DNA of 17,812 nt from CAZUCU01 sp964589635 (GTDB lineage: Bacteria > Patescibacteriota > Minisyncoccia > Phycocordibacterales > JAACPR01). Both the position numbers and the translations under genes were made by a program. The stretch is from assembly GCA_964589635.1 (NCBI GenBank), contig CAZPRI010000013.1, positions 1-17,812 on the forward strand, given 5' to 3'. Positions 12,396 to 17,812 of this stretch are shown in pieces. The notes under the pieces were generated by a model. It had not been told where the DNA came from. It did not search any database and saw only the letters and a list, made by a program, of their open reading frames with translations. Every line of letters starts with the position of its first letter. Position 1 is the first letter of the stretch.

Positions 12396-15038
12396 ATGGC
12401 AAAATCTGATTCAAAAAAACATGGGTCCCCGGGTCAAGCCCAAGGACGACGTGACGGTGTTGTCCCAAACCATGACGAGATAGTCATTAAGGGTGCTCGG
12501 ACTCATAATCTCCGGAATATCGATGTAACTATCCCACGAAATAAAATGGTGGTTATTTCTGGTTTGTCTGGGTCTGGAAAATCCTCACTCGCTTTTGATA
12601 CTATTTTTGCAGAAGGACAAAGAAAATATGTTGAATCTCTTTCTGCATACGCACGACAATTTTTAAGACAAATGCAAAAACCGGATGTTGATGAAATTAC
12701 AGGACTTTCTCCAGCTATTTCTATTGATCAAAAATCAAGATCAAATAATCCGCGTTCAACAGTTGCGACTATTACAGAAATTTATGATTACATGAGAATT
12801 CTTTTTGCAAGAATTGGAAAACCACATTGTTTGGAGTGTGGAAGGGAGATTCAAAAGCTTTCTAATGATGAAATTCTAGAGACTATTACGAACACAGTGA
12901 AGGAGGTTTTTGGTCCAACAACAAAAAGTTTATACGGTGTTGAGCTTGAAAAAAGAAAAGTTAAAATTTTTGCTCCACTTGTTGTAGGGAGAAAGGGGGA
13001 ATACTACCAACTTTTGTATGACTTAATTGATAAGGGATACGAAACAGTTTTGATTGATGGAAAGGAATATAAACTTCGAAATAGAATTGATTTAGAGAAA
13101 AATAAAAAACATGATATTGATGTTTTAATTGATGAGTTTTATGTAAGTGAAATTAAAAATTACAGCCAAGATACAAAAGAACGATTGAACGAATCTATTG
13201 AACGAGCTATTTCAGAATCAGAAGGACTTCTTCGATTATTTGGGGAAGATTTAAATAAACTTATTTCTTCAAAATTTATGTGTCCATACGATGGTTTTTC
13301 CTTTCCAGAAGTTGAGCCAAGACTTTTCTCTTTCAATTCTCCGTATGGTGCCTGTGAAGAATGTAACGGTCTTGGAACAATTAATCTTTTTTCAGATGAA
13401 GATTGTAAAAAGTGTGAAGGAAAAAGACTTCGACCAGAAGCTCTACATGTTTTTATTGGAGAAGACAAAAATAAAAATAGTATTACTGATGTTGTAAATA
13501 TGTCTATAACAGATGCTATTATTTTTTTCAAAAAATTAAAGTTAAACAAAACAGATACAGAAATTTCTAGAGTAATTTTGAAGGAAATTGAATCACGACT
13601 AGTTTTTATGAATGATGTTGGGATTGAGTATTTACAATTGAATAGAAAAGCTCATACACTTTCAGGAGGGGAAGCACAAAGAATTAGGCTAGCTAGTCAG
13701 TTAGGTTCTGGCCTTGTTGGTGCTCTGTATGTTTTAGATGAACCAACAATTGGTTTACATTCACGAGATAACGACAGACTTATTAAGACACTTTTGGATT
13801 TGAGAGACCTTGGGAACACTGTTTTGGTTGTGGAGCATGATGAGGACACGATGTATGCTGCTGATTATTTGGTTGATATAGGACCAGGTGCAGGAGTTCA
13901 TGGTGGACAAGTTATTGTTTCTGATTACCTTGAACCGCTACTTAATGCAAAAACAAACTCATCTGGGTCTCTGACTTTGGATTATTTGAGAGGAGACAAA
14001 GTTGTTCCTATTCCTGCAAAAAGAAGAAACGGAAACATGGGTAAGTTGAAAATCCAAGGAGGAGAGATTTTTAATATTAAAAATATGAATGTTGAAATTC
14101 CTCTTGGAAAACTTGTAACAGTTACAGGTGTTTCTGGTTCAGGAAAATCTAGTCTTGTATACGAAATTATTTATAAAAATCTTCAGATTAAAAATGATAG
14201 AAAAAATAGATCAAGTAAAAATATTAATTGTGATCTATTTGAAGGAGCTGAGAAAGTTGGAAGAACTATTTTAATTGATCAGTCTCCAATTGGAAGAACT
14301 CCGAGATCAAATCCTGCAACCTATACAGGTGCATGGACGCATATCAGAGATTTATTTGCAGAGACAGAAGAAGCAAAGTATAGAGGATGGAAAGCTGGTA
14401 GGTTCTCATTTAATGTTAAGGGGGGTAGATGTGAAGCATGTCAAGGTAATGGAGAAATCGCTGTCGAAATGCACTTCCTTCCAACTGTTTATGTGCCTTG
14501 CGATGTTTGTAAGGGTAAAAGATTTACAAAAGAGACTTTGGAAGTGAAGTTTAAGGGAAAAAATATTCACGAAGTATTGGAAATGACTGTAGAAGAAGCC
14601 CTTAGTTTCTTTATTGATATTCCTTCAGTTTATGATCGACTTAAAACTATGAACGAGGTTGGACTTGGGTATCTCGAACTTGGACAGTCGGCAAAAACGC
14701 TTTCAGGAGGAGAGGCACAGAGAGTTAAAATTTCATCAGAACTATATCGAGCACATTTACAAAAGACTCTATATATTTTGGATGAGCCGACAGTAGGGCT
14801 TCATTATGAAGATGTAAGTAAGTTGATTGATATTCTTCAAATTCTTGTTGATGCAGATAATACTGTTTTGGTCATTGAACATAATATGGATGTTATAAAA
14901 TGTTCTGACTATTTGATTGATATTGGTCCAGAGGGCGGTATTGGAGGAGGGAAGTTGGTAGCCAAAGGGACACCTGAACAGGTCGCAAAAGTGGATAAAT
15001 CATATACAGGAAAGTATCTTAAATCATATTTGAAATAG
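12396..15038 (+). CDS. uvrA: Excinuclease ABC subunit A
   Basis: UvrA is the dimeric damage sensor of nucleotide excision repair, with two ABC ATPase modules. The 880 residues show Walker A GLSGSGKS (56-63) and GVSGSGKS (578-585), signatures LSGGEAQR at 422-429 and 769-776, Walker B VLDEPTIGLH and ILDEPTVGLH, DQSPIGRTPRSNPATYTG, and the C-terminal zinc module C679, C682 with CDVC about 20 residues on. Two oddities are visible. The N-terminus carries about 26 extra residues before DEIVIKGARTHNL, and residues 9-20 are encoded by a copy of the dispersed palindromic repeat. Also, between C320/C323 and C337/C340 there are only 13 residues, where typical UvrA has around 100, which accounts for the short length. 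No hairpin terminator follows; a repeat does. Confidence 0.97.
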   Translation: MAKSDSKKHGSPGQAQGRRDGVVPNHDEIVIKGARTHNLRNIDVTIPRNKMVVISGLSGSGKSSLAFDTIFAEGQRKYVESLSAYARQFLRQMQKPDVDEITGLSPAISIDQKSRSNNPRSTVATITEIYDYMRILFARIGKPHCLECGREIQKLSNDEILETITNTVKEVFGPTTKSLYGVELEKRKVKIFAPLVVGRKGEYYQLLYDLIDKGYETVLIDGKEYKLRNRIDLEKNKKHDIDVLIDEFYVSEIKNYSQDTKERLNESIERAISESEGLLRLFGEDLNKLISSKFMCPYDGFSFPEVEPRLFSFNSPYGACEECNGLGTINLFSDEDCKKCEGKRLRPEALHVFIGEDKNKNSITDVVNMSITDAIIFFKKLKLNKTDTEISRVILKEIESRLVFMNDVGIEYLQLNRKAHTLSGGEAQRIRLASQLGSGLVGALYVLDEPTIGLHSRDNDRLIKTLLDLRDLGNTVLVVEHDEDTMYAADYLVDIGPGAGVHGGQVIVSDYLEPLLNAKTNSSGSLTLDYLRGDKVVPIPAKRRNGNMGKLKIQGGEIFNIKNMNVEIPLGKLVTVTGVSGSGKSSLVYEIIYKNLQIKNDRKNRSSKNINCDLFEGAEKVGRTILIDQSPIGRTPRSNPATYTGAWTHIRDLFAETEEAKYRGWKAGRFSFNVKGGRCEACQGNGEIAVEMHFLPTVYVPCDVCKGKRFTKETLEVKFKGKNIHEVLEMTVEEALSFFIDIPSVYDRLKTMNEVGLGYLELGQSAKTLSGGEAQRVKISSELYRAHLQKTLYILDEPTVGLHYEDVSKLIDILQILVDADNTVLVIEHNMDVIKCSDYLIDIGPEGGIGGGKLVAKGTPEQVAKVDKSYTGKYLKSYLK
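12422..12452 (-). repeat. Palindromic repeat copy inside the uvrA coding sequence
   Basis: TGGGTCCCCGGGTCAAGCCC followed by AAGGACGACG. It matches the reverse complement of the 11844 copy (TGGGTCCCTGGGGTCAGCCC then GAGGATGACG) and the arms of the 15093 copy. The reading frame stays open and gives HGSPGQAQGRRD. Confidence 0.7.
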
Positions 15039-15074
15039 ATTAAGTTCTTATTGTCTCCACAATACTCTACGGTA

Positions 15075-15150
15075 ATCCTTTACAAACTCCACGTCATACT
15101 TGGGCTCTGCTACCAGCAAGCAGCTTGACCCGAGAACCCAAGTTTTAAAC
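15075..15150. repeat. Dispersed palindromic repeat element after uvrA
   Basis: ATCCTTTACAAACTCCACGT leads into GTCATACTTGGGC (15093), a CTGCT/AGCAG hairpin, TTGACCCGAGAACCCAAG and TTTTAAAC. It has the same module order as 10256-10340. It is the only structure after uvrA and could act as its 3'-end hairpin. Confidence 0.75.
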
Positions 15151-15180
15151 AAAAGAAGACCGACTCAATTAGAGTCGGTT
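15151..15180 (-). terminator. Terminator of the 15347 gene, overlapping its stop
   Basis: ACCGACTC pairs with GAGTCGGT. On the minus strand the TGA stop (15165-15167) lies at the loop edge and CTTCTTTTG follows. Confidence 0.7.
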
Positions 15181-15347
15181 TCTGAGACATGTTCAGTCAT
15201 TGCTGCTAGAGTAAACCCTAAAGCAATTCCCAGCACTATTGGAGGGAGTAGAACATCAGTTTTGAAAAGGAGACTAAGACCGATCTTAATAATTCCGAAG
15301 AAAATAAAACTTCCCGTCACTCCTTTGAAGAAAAAGAAAGAGCTCAT
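15165..15347 (-). CDS. Small two-helix membrane protein, 60 residues
   Basis: The protein starts MSSFFFFKGVTGSFIFFGII. It is hydrophobic through residue 50, with two probable helices (about 10-27 and 33-50) and a short polar tail (TEHVSETDSN). No family is recognised. Reality is well supported by a near-consensus promoter (TTGACA, 16 bp, TATAAT) ending 8 nt before the ATG, and by a hairpin whose stem begins in the last codons. It is divergent from uvrC. A plus-strand frame covering the same bases is a shadow. Confidence 0.65.
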   Translation of the reverse strand: MSSFFFFKGVTGSFIFFGIIKIGLSLLFKTDVLLPPIVLGIALGFTLAAMTEHVSETDSN

Positions 15348-15355
15348 ATAAAATT

Positions 15356-15383
15356 ATTATACTTAATATTGATATAATGTCAA
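15356..15383 (-). promoter_or_regulatory. Near-consensus promoter of the small membrane protein
   Basis: -35 TTGACA (15378-15383), 16-bp spacer, -10 TATAAT (15356-15361), 8 nt to ATG 15347. The best-scoring promoter in the window by eye. Confidence 0.8.
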
Positions 15384-15450
15384 TACAAGGAAGTCTGTTC
15401 TATAGGGTATAAAAAAATATAATACTATTTGGTGTTATGTCTTTTTTATG

Positions 15451-15456
15451 TATTAT
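15451..15456 (+). promoter_or_regulatory. uvrC -10 element
   Basis: TATTAT with 7 nt to ATG 15464. An alternative TATAAT at 15418-15423 would start a transcript just before the in-frame ATG at 15437, adding nine hydrophobic residues. Confidence 0.45.
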
Positions 15457-15463
15457 TTACCTA

Positions 15464-16621
15464 ATGAAAAAGCTTGATGTAAAACAATTCAATCTACCTA
15501 AAAAATCAGGAGTATATTTTTTTAAAAAAGGTAAGGATATTTTATATATCGGTAAAGCAACATCTTTGAAAGATAGGGTCAGTAGTTATTTTGCTTCAGA
15601 TTTAATCCATACACGAGGGTCAAGGATTGTTGATATGGTTTCTATCGCTGATAATATTTCTTTTGAAGAAACTGATTCTGTACTCGAGGCCTTGATTTTA
15701 GAGGCTAACTTGATTAAGAGGTATGAACCTAAATACAACATAAAAGAGAAGGACAATAAAAGCTATAACTTTGTTTGTATTACAGATGAGGATGAACCAA
15801 AAGTAGTTATTGAAAGAGGACGAACTCTAAAATTCTCTGATGATAAGTACCAAAATATTTACGGACCGTTTCCTTCTCAAGATAAATTACAGGTTGCACT
15901 ACGAATAATAAGAAAAATTTTTCCATTTAAAACAAATAAAACTTCAGGAAGAATGTATGAACAAATTGGTTTAGATCCTGAGAGTAAGGATTTAAAAAGA
16001 AATATTCGAAACATAAAACTTTTCTTTAGTGGGAAAAAGAAAGGTTTGGTTTTGAAACTAGAGAAAGAAATGATGAGGATGGCTAAAGATTTAAAATTTG
16101 AAGAAGCTGGAGAGTTAAAAAGACAGATTTATGCACTTAATCATATTAACGATATTTCCTTAATTTCCGATGATGTGAGGAATGAAGATACTTTTAGAAT
16201 TGAGTCGTATGATATTGCACACATGAGTGGAAAAAATTCAGTCGGTGTTATGACAGTCATGGAAAATGGTCAAGTAAAAAAATCAGAATATAAAAAGTTT
16301 ATATTGAGAGATACAAAAAGAGGAGATGATGTTGGTGGACTACGAGAGATTTTAACGAGAAGGTTAAAACATTCTGAATGGAGTAAAGCGAACTTAATTG
16401 TTATTGATGGTGGTAAAGGTCAAATTAATGAAGCAAAGAGAATTATTAAAAATATCCCTATTGTTTCCGTACTAAAGGATGAAAAACACAAACCAAAATA
16501 TATTCTGGGGAATATTGATTTAACAAAAAAATATAGAAAAGAAATTCTTATTGTGAATAATGAAGCTCATAGATTTGCTATACAATTCTTTAGAAAAAGA
16601 CAAAGAAAATCAATGATTTAA
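15464..16621 (+). CDS. uvrC: Excinuclease ABC subunit C, compact form
   Basis: UvrC is the dual nuclease that cuts on both sides of the lesion in the UvrB-DNA complex. The 385 residues compare with about 600 in typical bacteria. Present are the GIY-YIG nuclease (12-95: GVY 16-18, YIG 28-30, R38, E80), a UVR domain (about 195-226) for UvrB contact, and the RNase H-like nuclease with D250 (ESYDIAHMSG), D315 (IDGGKGQ) and H369 (NEAHRFAI). Absent are the four-cysteine cluster normally after FPxRTC (here FPFKTNKTSGRMYEQIGLD), the long linker before the RNase H domain, and the C-terminal helix-hairpin-helix tail. One cysteine remains in the whole protein. ATG 15464 is chosen because it gives the family-like N-terminus and the leaderless -10 spacing; ATG 15437 is the alternative. 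Confidence 0.93.
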   Translation: MKKLDVKQFNLPKKSGVYFFKKGKDILYIGKATSLKDRVSSYFASDLIHTRGSRIVDMVSIADNISFEETDSVLEALILEANLIKRYEPKYNIKEKDNKSYNFVCITDEDEPKVVIERGRTLKFSDDKYQNIYGPFPSQDKLQVALRIIRKIFPFKTNKTSGRMYEQIGLDPESKDLKRNIRNIKLFFSGKKKGLVLKLEKEMMRMAKDLKFEEAGELKRQIYALNHINDISLISDDVRNEDTFRIESYDIAHMSGKNSVGVMTVMENGQVKKSEYKKFILRDTKRGDDVGGLREILTRRLKHSEWSKANLIVIDGGKGQINEAKRIIKNIPIVSVLKDEKHKPKYILGNIDLTKKYRKEILIVNNEAHRFAIQFFRKRQRKSMI

Positions 16622-16633
16622 TTGTTTTTACTC

Positions 16634-16662
16634 TGTCAACGTCGGACGTTGACATTTTTTTT
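16634..16662 (+). terminator. uvrC terminator abutting the ddl promoter
   Basis: TGTCAACGT-CGG-ACGTTGACA perfect 9-bp stem followed by eight T. The last T of the tail is the first base of the ddl extended -10. Confidence 0.92.
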
Positions 16663-16670
16663 GATATAAT
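16662..16670 (+). promoter_or_regulatory. ddl extended -10 promoter
   Basis: TGA-TATAAT with 7 nt to ATG 16678. It starts within the uvrC terminator T-run, so the -35 position lies in the terminator stem. Confidence 0.75.
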
Positions 16671-16677
16671 AATTCTA

Positions 16678-17631
16678 ATGAAACGACTAAAAATAGCTGT
16701 GCTTCGAGGAGGACCTTCAAGCGAATTTGATGTATCGTTGAGGACAGGTAAATCTATTATTGATATTCTTTCTGAAAAGCACAAGGTCTATGATGTTATT
16801 TTAGACAAGGAGGCCAATTGGTATTTGGATGGAGTTAAGATTAATCCTATTGTTTTTTCTAGGCAATTAGATTTTGTTTTTAATGGTATGCATGGGGAGT
16901 ATGGGGAGGATGGTCAAGTTCAGGCTCTTTTGGAGAAACTCGCTATAAAATATTCAGGTCCAAAAAGATTCGGGGCTGCTATTTCGATGAATAAGAATAT
17001 TGCAAAGGATTTTTACAGAAAAAACAATATAAAAACTCCAGCCCATTTAATTATCGAAACAAATAAAATAAATGAACTGACTCCGGGTGATATTATCCAA
17101 CATTTTGCCTTTCCAGTTATCATAAAGCCACTCGGCGCAGGTTCTTCTGTGGGGATTGCTATTGCAAAAAACTTTCCTGAATTAATGGACTATTTACCAA
17201 ACTATGTGGAGAAATTTGATAAATTAATGATCGAAGAATGGATAGGTGGAAAAGAAGCTACTGTTGGTGTAATTGATAATTTTAGAAATAAAGAACATTA
17301 CTCTTTGATGCCAATTGAAATTAGAAAACCTGCTGGAAGAGATTTGTTTGACTATGATTTAAAGTATTCAGATGAGGCAGAAAAAATTTGTCCAGGTTCT
17401 TTTTCAAGACAAGAGAAAGAAGATTTGGAGCGAATGGCAATTGAAGCACATAAAGTATTAGGTCTTCGACACTACTCAAGAAGTGATTTTATGATTCATC
17501 CAAAAAGAGGGGTATTCATTTTGGAGACAAATTCTCTTCCTGGCATGACAAATGAATCATTGTTGCCAAAAGCATTGATTGCATCCGGCTCTAGTTTACA
17601 GGAACTATTGGAACATATTTTAGATCTGTAG
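16678..17631 (+). CDS. ddl: D-alanine--D-alanine ligase
   Basis: An ATP-grasp enzyme that joins two D-Ala for the peptidoglycan stem peptide in the cytoplasm. The 317 residues fit the family. Motifs: RGGPSSEFDVSL (10-21) with E16, NGMHGEYGEDG (69-79), MNKNIAKDFY (104-113), the ATP-binding IIKPLGAGSSVGI (148-160), GGKEATVGV (190-198), FDYDLKY (224-230), and the metal ligands D270, E283 and N285 in RSDFMIHP...LETNSLPGM. The early YSGP replaces the usual YTGS. It is a stand-alone unit with its own promoter; the nearest terminator is about 90 nt downstream. With uppP it indicates that the cell makes a peptidoglycan wall. Confidence 0.96.
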   Translation: MKRLKIAVLRGGPSSEFDVSLRTGKSIIDILSEKHKVYDVILDKEANWYLDGVKINPIVFSRQLDFVFNGMHGEYGEDGQVQALLEKLAIKYSGPKRFGAAISMNKNIAKDFYRKNNIKTPAHLIIETNKINELTPGDIIQHFAFPVIIKPLGAGSSVGIAIAKNFPELMDYLPNYVEKFDKLMIEEWIGGKEATVGVIDNFRNKEHYSLMPIEIRKPAGRDLFDYDLKYSDEAEKICPGSFSRQEKEDLERMAIEAHKVLGLRHYSRSDFMIHPKRGVFILETNSLPGMTNESLLPKALIASGSSLQELLEHILDL

Positions 17632-17717
17632 TTTTGTTTAAATTTAAGTAAAGTAAAAATAAAAAAGTATAAAGACTTTTAATCAACTTTTTGATATGTT
17701 GTGTGTAAGGTTCGTGG

Positions 17718-17748
17718 ATACCCCCGCCCAAGGGCGGGGGTATTTTTA
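17718..17748 (+). terminator. ddl terminator
   Basis: ATACCCCCGCCC-AA-GGGCGGGGGTAT followed by TTTTAT. A very strong GC stem with a T tail on the plus strand only. Confidence 0.9.
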
Positions 17749-17759
17749 TAAAAAAGTAG

Positions 17760-17787
17760 TTGAAAAAAATTGTTTTTAATGTAAAAT
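17760..17787 (+). promoter_or_regulatory. Promoter for a gene beyond the right edge
   Basis: -35 TTGAAA (17760-17765), 16-bp spacer, -10 TAAAAT (17782-17787). An ATG at 17799 opens a frame (ATG ATA GGT AGC) that runs off the window. Product unknown. Confidence 0.5.
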
Positions 17788-17812
17788 ACCATTTACCTAT
17801 GATAGGTAGCAT

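Noticed and set aside
13160..13549. Minus-strand frame of 129 codons inside uvrA
   Set aside because: Antisense shadow of a strongly conserved gene, with no promoter or conserved features.
17591..17812. Minus-strand frame of 73 codons at the right edge
   Set aside because: It runs through the ddl terminator stem (PPPLGGG is the hairpin) and over the ddl end; no promoter.

Overview
The window is AT-rich bacterial chromosome. It most resembles a Candidate Phyla Radiation (Patescibacteria, probably Parcubacteria-like) genome. This is an inference from several traits: compact, single-promoter genes; very short intergenic spaces; leaderless starts; a UvrC cut down to about 385 residues; and many small ORFan proteins. 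TGA ends several genes (for example at 10856, 7768 and 15165), so the code is the standard bacterial one and not the Gracilibacteria-type code with TGA=Gly. I saw no tRNA, rRNA, CRISPR array, transposase or prophage gene.

Layout. 1-742: 3' part of an undecaprenyl-diphosphatase gene (uppP), cut by the window edge. 791-2665 (minus): a DEDD-type 3'-5' exonuclease and hisS. 2701-4533 (plus): a small two-helix membrane protein overlapping a bacterial PH-domain membrane protein, a 54-residue single-helix protein, and a small MscS channel. 4701-5375 (minus): a LOG-family nucleotide phosphoribohydrolase. 5453-5532: a palindromic repeat element. 5614-6861: tgt. 6879-7962 (minus): three ORFans, one of them a very basic 64-residue protein with an eL32-like motif. 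7999-10041: uvrB. 10042-10379: palindromic repeats. 10380-11044 (minus): two small ORFans. 11153-11785: an adenylate-kinase-like P-loop protein. 11969-12151: a 60-residue ORFan with the only strong Shine-Dalgarno sequence. 12236-12340 (minus): a possible tiny transcript. 12396-15038: uvrA. 15165-15347 (minus): a small membrane protein. 15464-16621: uvrC. 16678-17631: ddl. A promoter for the next gene lies at the right edge.

Two themes tie the window together. First, almost every gene has its own -10 box (often an extended TGn-TATAAT) that ends only 5-9 nt before the start codon, and many have their own hairpin terminator. The genes are therefore mostly monocistronic and predicted to make leaderless mRNAs. 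This spacing also resolves several ambiguous starts (exonuclease 1366, uvrB 7999, uvrC 15464, the 62-residue ORFan 11044). Second, all three nucleotide-excision-repair genes (uvrB, uvrA, uvrC) lie within 9 kb, each transcribed separately, and each looks modified. UvrC lacks the Fe-S cysteines and the helix-hairpin-helix tail, UvrA lacks the long segment between its zinc-module cysteine pairs, and UvrB carries a short palindromic insert. The 5' end of uvrA contains what looks like a copy of the dispersed palindromic repeat that otherwise sits between genes here.

Two envelope genes (uppP for lipid-carrier recycling, ddl for D-Ala-D-Ala) indicate a peptidoglycan wall. MscS and the PH-domain proteins are membrane proteins. 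hisS and tgt serve translation. All functional calls come from motif reading by eye; no database search was run.
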